From a virus: a DNA stretch of 42,341 bases. The notes under the pieces were generated by a model that saw only the letters and a list, made by a program, of their open reading frames with translations, did not search any database and was not told the DNA's origin. The translations under genes were made by a program, and so were the position numbers. Of the stretch, positions 23,796-30,677 are shown one piece after another; position 1 is the stretch's first letter, and each line of letters starts with the position of its first letter. The stretch lies in the IMG/VR virus record IMGVR_UViG_3300006754_000040, positions 1 through 42,341 of that record; one strand, written 5' to 3'.

Positions 23796-24200
23796 TCAGG
23801 GCTTTTCTTTGTTGGCGAGCTTTCTGGCGGCTGCGAGGATTTCCATGTCCTTGTAGTGCTCCCGCATCTCTCCCAGGCCGGTGCGGACATCTTCAGCAAC
23901 ACCTTCTAACTTCACGTTGGACTCTTGCATTTGGGCCGCGATGCCTGCTTTGCACTCGGCCATCATGTCGTGGCATTCCCTGGCCTCTGCCCGGTAGGCT
24001 TCAATGACCTGATCGTAGCGAGCGCGGATCTTCTCGATGCGCTCCTCGTGGCGGCTTTCGATGTCCTTTAGCTGGGCTTGGAAGCTCTCAACGAGCTTGT
24101 CCATCCGCTTTTGCATCCCGAAGTACAGGTAGACCAAGAAAGCCGAAAAGGCTCCAAGGGCACCGAAATCCAAGAGTTGGCTGATAAGCGTGTCGGTCAT
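23796..24200 (-). CDS. Membrane-anchored coiled-coil protein (lysis candidate)
   Basis: A 134-aa protein with one N-terminal membrane helix (about residues 10-28, 'FGALGAFSAFLVYLYFG') followed by a long, strongly charged coiled coil to the end. This layout resembles small holin-like or Rz-like lysis proteins, but also membrane-tethered virion assembly factors. GGAAG lies just upstream of the ATG. It is the last of three minus-strand genes. Its 3' end lies 11 bases from the stop of the convergent neck-type gene. No catalytic motif is present. Confidence 0.6.
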   Translation of the reverse strand: MTDTLISQLLDFGALGAFSAFLVYLYFGMQKRMDKLVESFQAQLKDIESRHEERIEKIRARYDQVIEAYRAEARECHDMMAECKAGIAAQMQESNVKLEGVAEDVRTGLGEMREHYKDMEILAAARKLANKEKP

Positions 24201-24292
24201 GTGGCTTCCAGAACGTGCGTCTTTCTATAAACGGACACCCTTATTGGCAGTCCATTGTGCGCCCCTCAACACAAGCCTCAGACAGGTGATTC

Positions 24293-24655
24293 CTAAGCCA
24301 AATCCTTTTGCGAGTCGAGGTTTTGGTCTTCCGCGAGGGGTTTTAGAATCTTGGAGGCTGCACCTTCCGGGGGAAGCCTTGAGGCGATGAGTTCGGGCAA
24401 CGCAAGGGCACTCAAGGCACTTGTGACTTCATTGAAGGCACGTTTGTAGTCAGGCTCGAACCGCATCTCGGTCTTGCCCTCGTGCCCATGAATGGTCTGG
24501 ATGTCCCCGACGCTGTCATAGAGGTTGACGGAGGGGTGCTCCGAAAGCCAGAAAAGGGCAACGCGACCGTTATCTGCCACAAACCCTTGGGCGATCCTGC
24601 CGGTCCCACTGATTCCTGACTCGTCTTCAACACGGTGAAGATAAAATATCTTCAA
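24293..24655 (-). CDS. Conserved phage-type hypothetical protein
   Basis: A 120-aa protein starting at TTG, chosen because GGAGG lies 5 nt upstream. The N-terminal 60 residues ('FYLHRVEDESGISGTGRIAQGFVADNGRVALFWL' then 'YDSVGDIQTIHGHEGKT') are a pattern I recall from small conserved phage and bacterial proteins of unknown role. The strands and the 'HGHEGKT' end suggest a compact SH3- or OB-like barrel. The C-terminal half is helical and less distinctive. It lies between two other small minus-strand genes. Confidence 0.6.
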   Translation of the reverse strand: MKIFYLHRVEDESGISGTGRIAQGFVADNGRVALFWLSEHPSVNLYDSVGDIQTIHGHEGKTEMRFEPDYKRAFNEVTSALSALALPELIASRLPPEGAASKILKPLAEDQNLDSQKDLA

Positions 24656-24701
24656 GGGAACCTCCGTTTTACGTCTTCATTCAGGGCTTGGGATAGGAAG
24701 G

Positions 24702-24947
24702 TCACCGCTTCAGGAAGCGGGCAGCCGTTTGCCATCCTTTTGCGGTGAGCCGATGTGGCTCTTTCTTGGTCACCCATCCCTTTTTCAAGGCATGGTCCAA
24801 GTAAGGCTGCTCATGAATCTGGTGGGAGGGAGAGTCATAGCCCGAGACATCCAGGTGGTGTCCCGGACGCAGGAGGTGGTCCCCCCACTTCACCAAGATG
24901 GAGCGCGTGTATTGGTCAATGAAGGTTTCTTCTGCCTTGGTACGCAT
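24702..24947 (-). CDS. Small hypothetical protein, possibly winged-helix
   Basis: An 81-aa basic protein. The C-terminal half ('LDHALKKGWVTKKEPHRLTAKGWQTAARFLKR') has the helix, strand-turn, helix rhythm of a small winged-helix domain, with a 'LTAKGW..A..FL' ending typical of transcription-regulator-like folds. This is an inference from pattern only. It is the first gene of the minus-strand trio, divergent from the gene at 25030 across an 82-base gap. Confidence 0.5.
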   Translation of the reverse strand: MRTKAEETFIDQYTRSILVKWGDHLLRPGHHLDVSGYDSPSHQIHEQPYLDHALKKGWVTKKEPHRLTAKGWQTAARFLKR

Positions 24948-24979
24948 CGGGACCCTCTCTGCGCGGTAACGTCCTTATC

Positions 24980-25002
24980 CCCGCCGTCAGATGTCAGGCG
25001 GG
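24980..25002. other. Hairpin in divergent intergenic region
   Basis: CCCGCC (24980-24985) and GGCGGG (24997-25002) form a perfect 6-bp stem with an 11-nt loop in the 82-base gap between divergent genes. It may be a leader structure or operator for one of the two transcripts. Confidence 0.25.
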
Positions 25003-25029
25003 TAGCACTCATGCAGGAGGATTCACAGC

Positions 25030-25347
25030 ATGGCAACTCAGAGTACCCGTAAGAAGACCACTTCGACCCCCACACCCCCGGTGGCCCCCGTGCCAACGGA
25101 AGAAGGGTTCGGGGACATCGCCCAAGAAGTTATGCACGGAGTCCAAACACTCCGCGCACAAACCAACAACCTTTTGCAGGAGATCGGGCGGGTGGAAATC
25201 CACAAGAACCGATTGACGCAAGAGGTTTACCGCCTCGACGAAGAAGCTACTCGCCTTCTCAAGGGAGAGGCTCAGCGGTTGGGAATCCCTGAGGGGACCC
25301 CGTGGCGCATGACTCCCGAAGGGAAGGCGATGGCTGTAAAGGAGTAG
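25030..25347 (+). CDS. Small coiled-coil protein
   Basis: A 105-aa protein. The first 22 residues are Thr/Pro/Lys-rich and probably disordered. Residues 26-85 are a single amphipathic helix with heptad spacing ('VMHGVQTLRAQTNNLLQEIGRVEIHKNRL ...') predicted to form a coiled coil. The end is 'IPEGTPWRMTPEGKAM'. AGGAGG lies 9 nt before the ATG. The next gene follows after three bases, so they are one operon. It may be a chaperone or accessory virion protein. Confidence 0.55.
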   Translation: MATQSTRKKTTSTPTPPVAPVPTEEGFGDIAQEVMHGVQTLRAQTNNLLQEIGRVEIHKNRLTQEVYRLDEEATRLLKGEAQRLGIPEGTPWRMTPEGKAMAVKE

Positions 25348-25350
25348 GCT

Positions 25351-27456
25351 ATGGCTGCTGGTTGGGATCCCGCATCGGACCAGTTTCCGTGGCCTCCTAT
25401 GAATGGTACGGCCATGTCGGCGTTCACGGGCACGGATACCGATCTCCGTTGGGATGACCCTTCGGAGATCAATACCGGCCCTGCTACGCCCACTACACGG
25501 GCCTCAGCCAGCATCACAGCCGTAGGCACTCCCGACATCCTGCGAGCCGCTACAGGTACCCTCACAGTCACTGGATCGGTGACTGTGGGGGACACCTTTG
25601 CTATTGCCGGGTACGTCGTCACTTCAGTGGCCGGGGCACCCACGGCAGCGGACCAGTTCGACGGATCGTCTGCGGACCCTGCTGTGGTGGGGGCCAATAT
25701 CGCAACAGCGATCAATGATGGCACTATTGGGGGATGGGGCATCCTGGATGCCGTCGCCACAGCAGGCAGTGTTGCTCTTACCGCTGATGTCGCTGGCTCC
25801 GATGGAAACGACATCACCCTTTTCACTGCTTCAAGCCTGATCGGTCTGTCCGGGACGACTCTTACGGGTGGTGCAGATGCTGCAACTCTTACTATTGGGG
25901 ACCAAGTACTGACGGCTTCTGATTCAAGAACCGCAGGGGGCATGGACTTTGAAGTAGGCCCCAGTAACTTCGACACGGCGTCTTCGATTTCCGATGCCGT
26001 GAATGATTCCGCTAACACTCTCGGGTTCGTCACTGCCTCCCTGGACGGAGACATTGTGACCCTCTCTGCGTTCCATGACGGGATCCTTGGGGATGGCATC
26101 AAGCTCGAAACTGATTCCAATGCCCTTACCTTGTCTGACTCCCAGACCAGTGGGGGGGTGGGCACCCCTTGCCCTGGCAAGTCCAACACTATTTGGACCA
26201 TCCTTGGGGTGAACGTCTACCGTTCAGACACGGGAGAGCGGGGACCTTATTTCCGGGTGAACCGGGTTCCGGTGGGAACCAACTTCTTTCGGGATCGGTC
26301 GGATCGTGTCCTGGTGGAGAATGAGGTCGTCAAGTGGGATACCGCCTGGATTTACAAGGGGGATGCCCCTAACCGCTCGCTCTGGAGGCTCACCACGCGG
26401 CAAACGCCCATCGTCAAAGCAACCGGGGAGTATGTGGCGGCTGATTCCCCGCCTGATGTGACGGTTTATGTTGATGGCCGCTTGGCTCCTGTGGACCAAG
26501 TATTTGGCCCCACTGGAGAGATTGATCTGGTCAACACCTCGACTTGGGATCCTTCTACTGAGACGTGGGTGGAACCTCCCCTTCCTCTTACGGACGGAAC
26601 CTCCACAGTAAGCGTGACCTACACCTGGGGACGGCAAGAACTGATTGGGGGTCTGGATAAGAAGTCCAAGGTGTTCTACCGCCTGACCACAATAGCGGTG
26701 GACCCCACGGGAGATAGCCCTTCTGGATTGGTCGAGACTCCTCTGGGTTACTCGCCTCCGATCTCTCCGATGAACTCCGAGAAGCTCGACTACATCTGGA
26801 CGGAGGCGATCCGTAGAAATCGGTGGATTCTGGAACAGGGTGGCGAGCGAGCGAAGCTCTTCATCCGTCGGGTCAGTGGGACACCGTGCCGTTGTTCCTG
26901 GGACCCCCGCCTTCTGGAATACACGGAGCAGCCCGTGAACTCCTGCTTGTTCTGCTTTGGGACAGGCTACGAGGGAGGCTACGAAGGCCCAACCGACATC
27001 ATCATCGGGCCAGATGATTCAGAGCGCCGGGTAGCACAGACGGCCAATGGCCGTCGGTTGGAGCACGCTTACGAAGTGTGGACTGGCCCAAGCCCTATGC
27101 TGTCCCAGCGGGACTTTATCGTGAAGCAGAACGGGGAGCGGTACTCCATCGGACCTGTCCGGCGAACTGCGGTTCGAGGGGTCATCCTTCAGCAAGCCTT
27201 CCAGATCGGATACCTGAGCACGGGAGACATTCGCTACAAGATCCCGCTGACGGGCCTCGAAGAGCTTGCATGGCCCGAGACGCGCTACACGCGCCCTCAG
27301 GATGTTCCCTGCGAGACATCTGACCCCCACCCAGTTGGGTTTGACTATCAGGCAACCCCAATGGGAACCGAAGTCCCGAAGATTGATGATGGCCGTGAAC
27401 AGAGGGGGCGTACTCCGGTGTGGGCGAACATCACCTACGGCGGGAAAGGTTCCTGA
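25351..27456 (+). CDS. Large neck / head-closure-type virion protein with zinc knuckle
   Basis: A 701-aa protein. Residues about 60-175 and 176-270 are two related beta domains ('VGDTFAIAGYVVTSV ...', 'IGDQVLTASDSRTAGG ...'), each ending in a 'VALTADVAGSDGNDI'-type strand. Such domains also occur in tail sheath insertions. Residues about 280-450 contain fibronectin-like strands. The C-terminal third has C513-x-C515 and C532-x2-C535 within 'CLFCFGTGYEGGYEGP', a probable zinc knuckle that I recall from head-closure proteins of large phages. The stop overlaps the next start (TGATG). The neck assignment is a family-memory inference. Confidence 0.55.
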   Translation: MAAGWDPASDQFPWPPMNGTAMSAFTGTDTDLRWDDPSEINTGPATPTTRASASITAVGTPDILRAATGTLTVTGSVTVGDTFAIAGYVVTSVAGAPTAADQFDGSSADPAVVGANIATAINDGTIGGWGILDAVATAGSVALTADVAGSDGNDITLFTASSLIGLSGTTLTGGADAATLTIGDQVLTASDSRTAGGMDFEVGPSNFDTASSISDAVNDSANTLGFVTASLDGDIVTLSAFHDGILGDGIKLETDSNALTLSDSQTSGGVGTPCPGKSNTIWTILGVNVYRSDTGERGPYFRVNRVPVGTNFFRDRSDRVLVENEVVKWDTAWIYKGDAPNRSLWRLTTRQTPIVKATGEYVAADSPPDVTVYVDGRLAPVDQVFGPTGEIDLVNTSTWDPSTETWVEPPLPLTDGTSTVSVTYTWGRQELIGGLDKKSKVFYRLTTIAVDPTGDSPSGLVETPLGYSPPISPMNSEKLDYIWTEAIRRNRWILEQGGERAKLFIRRVSGTPCRCSWDPRLLEYTEQPVNSCLFCFGTGYEGGYEGPTDIIIGPDDSERRVAQTANGRRLEHAYEVWTGPSPMLSQRDFIVKQNGERYSIGPVRRTAVRGVILQQAFQIGYLSTGDIRYKIPLTGLEELAWPETRYTRPQDVPCETSDPHPVGFDYQATPMGTEVPKIDDGREQRGRTPVWANITYGGKGS

Positions 27457-27773
27457 TGGCTCGCTGTGGCCGATGTGGGTTGTGGAACAAGTATCCAGAA
27501 GCCCACCATGAGAAGAAGTACACAGGCGTTTGCATGTGGTATCAGATTCGGTTGCCTGATGAAGAAGTCTTTGCTGAGCGGGAGTGCAAAGACTTCTTCG
27601 AGCAGATTCCAGGGCTACATCCCTTCGATCACTTCAAGTACAAGATCCAACGGGACAACCTGGGTGATGCCTACACGACTGCCAACCGGGCGAAAGTCAT
27701 CTCCTACATCAGCATCACTCTGTCCATCTTGGGTATGGGTTTGGCTGTGTACAAAACCTTCTGGGGGTCGTGA
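27456..27773 (+). CDS. Small zinc-ribbon membrane protein
   Basis: A 105-aa protein with an N-terminal cysteine cluster (C4-x2-C7, a Cys at about residue 27 and one at about 44 in 'ERECKDFFEQIPG'), likely a zinc ribbon, and a C-terminal membrane helix ('ISYISITLSILGMGLAVYKTFW'). Its start and stop overlap the flanking genes by one base each. An orientation with the zinc domain facing the cytoplasm is likely but unproven. Function is unknown. Confidence 0.6.
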   Translation: MARCGRCGLWNKYPEAHHEKKYTGVCMWYQIRLPDEEVFAERECKDFFEQIPGLHPFDHFKYKIQRDNLGDAYTTANRAKVISYISITLSILGMGLAVYKTFWGS

Positions 27774-28387
27774 TGGCAAAGGATGGGGCACGCCTCAGGG
27801 GGGTTTACGGCAAGCCTTGGAGTAAGCTCGTGGGCCAGAAGGTAGACCTTACGCCTGAAGTGATGCACAAGGTCGGGGAGATCATCCTGCTGTCAGTTCA
27901 GGCTGAAATCCGTAAGCAGGTCGCCTTATCTGCTGGTCTGAGAGGGCGCGGACAACCTGTACCAATGCCCCGATCTAAGGCTTTTCAAGAATCCTTTGAC
28001 TATCGAATCCTGGGTTCTCGAACCATCGAGGTGGTGTCAGATTGGCCCTACGCCAAGGTCTGGGAGGAGGGCAAAAAGCCTTACCCGATGAAGTGGCTTA
28101 CAGGACTTGGGGCGGCTGGTGGTTTCGGAGAGGACAAAGCGCCTTTCAAGGAAAAGAAGCCAGGGAAGCCCCTTGCGAGCAAGTACGCGATCCCGATCAT
28201 CACCGCGCAGGGTGAGGTCATCATTCGGTACGCGCCCTTCAAGACTGAAGACGCCTGGATTCATCCTGGATTTGCGAAGTACGGATTTCTTCAGAAGGGG
28301 ATTCGCAAAGGTCGCCTCAAGGCTGCGGAGTACATCATCAAAACGTCGGTCATCTCTCTCTTAGAAAACGCGGACCCCCTTCTATGA
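27773..28387 (+). CDS. Tail-completion / HK97 gp10-like protein
   Basis: A 204-aa protein. The ATG at 27773 overlaps the previous stop. The central part ('IEVVSDWPYAKVWEEGKKPYPMKWLT') and the end ('HPGFAKYGFLQKGIRKGRLKAAEYI') match the pattern of HK97 gp10-type head-tail joining proteins, with a strand that reads 'wpYA..wEeG', followed by a basic loop and a terminal 'HPGf...Fl.kGi..g' helix. These proteins connect neck and tail. The assignment is moderate because the family is diverse. The stop overlaps the next start (ATGA). Confidence 0.55.
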   Translation: MAKDGARLRGVYGKPWSKLVGQKVDLTPEVMHKVGEIILLSVQAEIRKQVALSAGLRGRGQPVPMPRSKAFQESFDYRILGSRTIEVVSDWPYAKVWEEGKKPYPMKWLTGLGAAGGFGEDKAPFKEKKPGKPLASKYAIPIITAQGEVIIRYAPFKTEDAWIHPGFAKYGFLQKGIRKGRLKAAEYIIKTSVISLLENADPLL

Positions 28388-29058
28388 GTGTTTTAGAAGC
28401 CAGGATTGAAGCGCGTGGGGGGATTGTGCTTATCGAGGATCTGGCCTTGCGCGTCCATCCGGGAACCCCGATTTGGGTATCTGTACCTCAAGCAAGAGCT
28501 TCAGCTTGTTTGACCCAACTCATCCGGCTGGGGAAGGTGACGGTATCGTTTAGGAAGAGGTGCAAGGTGTCCAAAGATCCACCCCGTAGACCCCCAGCTA
28601 TAGCGGGTGCATTGAGCAGGCCCCGTAAAGGGGGGATGCAGAAGCCCTTCGGGAAGCCGGGGCAGCAGGACATCCAGAAAGCAGCGCAGCAAGCCGGGAT
28701 GACGCCTGAGGAGGTAGCCAACCTTGTTCAGGCAGCAGCCGTAGCCGCCGCACAGCAGGCCGCAGCCGCCGTTGTGGGACAAATCAATGCCGCCAGGGAC
28801 ATCACCGATGTCGAAGCGCGGCTTCAGCGTACTATCGAGAAGGCTTTGCAGGCCCAGCCTGGAAACTCTACCAACTCATCCTCGGGGCCTGAGGAACCCG
28901 TTTACATTCCCACGGGTATCGTAAGGGACGATCTGGATTCAGAGGTTCAAGTGCAAGCAGCAGCGTCAAAGTCTGAAGAGGTGGATGACGCCGCGAAAGC
29001 CCTGAAAGCCCTGCGTCAGCGCAAAACAAGAGAAGCGATGTCCGGGAAGAAAACGTAG
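28384..29058 (+). CDS. Two-part virion-type protein with Ala/Gln-rich helix
   Basis: A 224-aa protein. Residues 1-65 are a small mixed domain with a basic end ('VTVSFRKRCKVSKDPPRRPP'). Residues 90-160 are an Ala/Gln/Val-rich long helix. Residues 168-220 contain 'PVYIPTGIVRDDLDSEVQV' and a charged helix. I recall similar C-terminal motifs in phage proteins near neck genes, but no function. It overlaps the preceding gene by 4 bases and lies 8 bases before the actin-like gene, so co-expression is certain in principle. Confidence 0.55.
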   Translation: MSVLEARIEARGGIVLIEDLALRVHPGTPIWVSVPQARASACLTQLIRLGKVTVSFRKRCKVSKDPPRRPPAIAGALSRPRKGGMQKPFGKPGQQDIQKAAQQAGMTPEEVANLVQAAAVAAAQQAAAAVVGQINAARDITDVEARLQRTIEKALQAQPGNSTNSSSGPEEPVYIPTGIVRDDLDSEVQVQAAASKSEEVDDAAKALKALRQRKTREAMSGKKT

Positions 29059-29066
29059 GAGACCTC

Positions 29067-30089
29067 ATGGCTGCCAAAGAGAAAGCTGCGAAGACCCTTG
29101 GGGTAGGGTTGGACGTTGGGACGATGAACCTTGTTTCAGCACGCCGTAAGGGCGGGGATAAGGTGGAAACCTCGCGTATGCGGGACGCCTTCCTGGACCT
29201 GGAAGCAGGTGCGAAGAAGATGCTCAAGCTGTCCGGCGTGAACTTCATTGACCGGGGTGAAGAGGAAGGGATCATCGTTGTAGGGGATGCCGCGCTGGAG
29301 ATGGCTAACGTGTTTGGGCGTGAAGCACGCCGCCCCCTGTCTCAAGGGTTGATCTCCGCAGGTGAAACGGAAGCTCTCGATGTCCTTGGTGTCCTTGTGA
29401 AGAACGTCTTGGGAGAGCCACAGGAAAAGGGAGAGGTGTGCTTTTTCTCTGTGCCTGCGGCTCCTGTGGACCAGGAACGCGACGTTGTGTATCACCGTGG
29501 CGTTTTCGAGCGGATTGTCACGGAGTGTGGTTACGACGCGATCCCCAGCAATGAGGCGATGGCGATCATCTTTGCCGAGACGGCAAAGGAGGGCTTTTCA
29601 GGGCTTGGGATCAGCTTCGGCTCTGGGATGTGCAATCTCGCCCTCGCCATCAACGGCATTGAAGGCTTGGCCTTCTCTGTGGCACGCGGAGGGGATTGGA
29701 TTGACGAGGGGGCTGCGAAAGCTACCGGGTCCACCCGCTCTCGGGTTTGTGCCTTGAAGGAGAAGGGGATCGACCTTCTGAAGCCAGAGGGTCGGGAGCA
29801 AGAAGCTCTTGTCCTCTACTACAAGAGCTTGGTGGAGTACTGCATTGACCAGACTGCCCGTGAGTTCGCTCGAATCAAAGACCGCTTCTCGTTGCCCAGT
29901 GCAATCCCTATCGTTGTGTCTGGAGGCACCAGCCTCGCTGGCAGCTTCTTGCCCTTCTTTGAGCAGGTGTTTGAGAAGAAGCGGAAGCGGTTTCCCATCG
30001 AGGTCAGTGAGATTCGGCAAGCCTCAGACCCCATGAATGCCGTGGCGAGGGGCCTCTTGATTCAAGCTATGCAGGAATATGAAGAGTGA
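29067..30089 (+). CDS. Actin-like (ParM/MreB/Hsp70-superfamily) ATPase
   Basis: A 340-aa protein with the three nucleotide-binding elements of the actin fold: phosphate-1 'GVGLDVGTMNLVSA' (residues 12-25), phosphate-2 'GISFGSGMCNLALA' (about 181-194) and adenosine motif 'PIVVSGGTSLAGSF' (about 280-293). The length is close to ParM-type bacterial actins and shorter than Hsp70. Such proteins assemble ATP-driven filaments that move plasmids or phage DNA, or act as assembly factors. It lies inside a block of neck-type genes, not beside a centromere-like repeat or a ParR-like gene. GAGAC precedes the ATG. Confidence 0.75.
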   Translation: MAAKEKAAKTLGVGLDVGTMNLVSARRKGGDKVETSRMRDAFLDLEAGAKKMLKLSGVNFIDRGEEEGIIVVGDAALEMANVFGREARRPLSQGLISAGETEALDVLGVLVKNVLGEPQEKGEVCFFSVPAAPVDQERDVVYHRGVFERIVTECGYDAIPSNEAMAIIFAETAKEGFSGLGISFGSGMCNLALAINGIEGLAFSVARGGDWIDEGAAKATGSTRSRVCALKEKGIDLLKPEGREQEALVLYYKSLVEYCIDQTAREFARIKDRFSLPSAIPIVVSGGTSLAGSFLPFFEQVFEKKRKRFPIEVSEIRQASDPMNAVARGLLIQAMQEYEE

Positions 30090-30367
30090 CTCAGCAAGGC
30101 ATCTGCAACATCAAAGCAGAGCGCGTCCGGGAAGGTGATTTGGTCCTGGTCGAGCTTCAAGAGGGCTGCGACTTGGAGGACAGGGCTGACCTCAAGGAGT
30201 CCTTCGATGACTTGGCCGACGAAACCGGGGCTTCTTTCCTGGTGGTCCCGGAAAACTTGATTCGGGATGTCAGGGTCATGACGTTGGCAGAACTCTGCAC
30301 CCTTCAAGAAGCTATCGAGGCTCAGATTGCGGCTCTGGTAGCTAAAGATTGCGTGGGGCACGGGTAG
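30086..30367 (+). CDS. Small acidic hypothetical protein
   Basis: A 93-aa protein. The GTG start overlaps the stop of the actin-like gene by 4 bases, with AGGA about 13 nt upstream, so translation is probably coupled. The N-terminal strand part ('ICNIKAERVREGDLVLVELQEG') and acidic helices have no recognisable motif. Coupling suggests a partner or regulator of the actin-like ATPase, though ParR-type DNA-binding features are not seen. A bidirectional hairpin follows. Confidence 0.5.
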   Translation: MTQQGICNIKAERVREGDLVLVELQEGCDLEDRADLKESFDDLADETGASFLVVPENLIRDVRVMTLAELCTLQEAIEAQIAALVAKDCVGHG

Positions 30368-30372
30368 CAGGA

Positions 30373-30394
30373 AGCCGGGGGCGTGCCCCCGGCT
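30373..30394. terminator. Bidirectional hairpin between convergent genes
   Basis: A perfect 9-bp stem (AGCCGGGGG 30373-30381, CCCCCGGCT 30386-30394) with loop CGTG lies between the end of the + operon (30367) and the end of the - lipoprotein gene (30412). It can terminate both, although no pure T-run follows on either side. Confidence 0.6.
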
Positions 30395-30411
30395 ATCCCA
30401 CAAGACTTTTC

Positions 30412-30660
30412 TTACTCTTCGCTGGCCCCGGAGTCATCGTCCCCGGAGTCATCATCTCCAGAATCGTCGTCGTCTCCAGAGTCATCACCGGAATCGTCAT
30501 CGTCACCGGAATCGTCATCGTCACCGGAATCGTCATCGTCACCGGAATCCCCGGTGTCATCCGCAGCAGTGTCATCCGCAGCAGTGTCTCCAGAATCGTC
30601 GCCCTTGCTTCCGCAGGCGATGAACAGAGAGGCAAGCAAGCAATATAGTAGGTTCTTCAT
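30412..30660 (-). CDS. Asp-rich repeat lipoprotein (host-type cargo)
   Basis: An 82-aa protein with a clear lipoprotein signal: basic start, hydrophobic core and lipobox 'FIAC' with the lipidated Cys at residue 16. The mature part is almost only Asp, Ser, Gly, Thr and Ala, as 'DDSGDDD' and 'AADDT' repeats. GAGGAG lies close to the ATG. Phage lipoproteins can block superinfection or serve as spanin subunits, but this one is very short and repeat-built. Similar Asp/Thr-rich lipoprotein stems are frequent in Myxococcota and related delta-proteobacteria. It is a lone minus-strand gene in a + strand region, a typical insertion of accessory cargo. Confidence 0.65.
   Translation of the reverse strand: MKNLLYCLLASLFIACGSKGDDSGDTAADDTAADDTGDSGDDDDSGDDDDSGDDDDSGDDSGDDDDSGDDDSGDDDSGASEE
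30487..30540. repeat. 18-bp tandem repeat in lipoprotein gene
   Basis: Three perfect head-to-tail copies of ACCGGAATCGTCATCGTC (30487, 30505, 30523), with a degenerate fourth copy from 30541. Each encodes six residues of the Asp/Ser/Gly stem on the minus strand. A 15-bp repeat with two copies (30554-30583) lies beside it. Such arrays can change length by slippage. Confidence 0.85.
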
Positions 30661-30677
30661 GTCGGTCTCCTCGATCT

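Noticed and set aside
24201-24292. Possible small gene in the 92-base gap between minus-strand genes
   Set aside because: Only very short frames occur (fewer than 10 codons after ATG), without ribosome sites or coupling.
30435-30600. CRISPR-like repeat array
   Set aside because: Units are 15-18 bp, directly adjacent without spacers and in frame with a coding sequence; they are protein-encoding tandem repeats.
30349-30648. Plus-strand frame with repeated 'VIVTGI' hydrophobic units
   Set aside because: It is the complement of the lipoprotein repeat; the minus-strand reading has a lipobox, ribosome site and a sensible composition.
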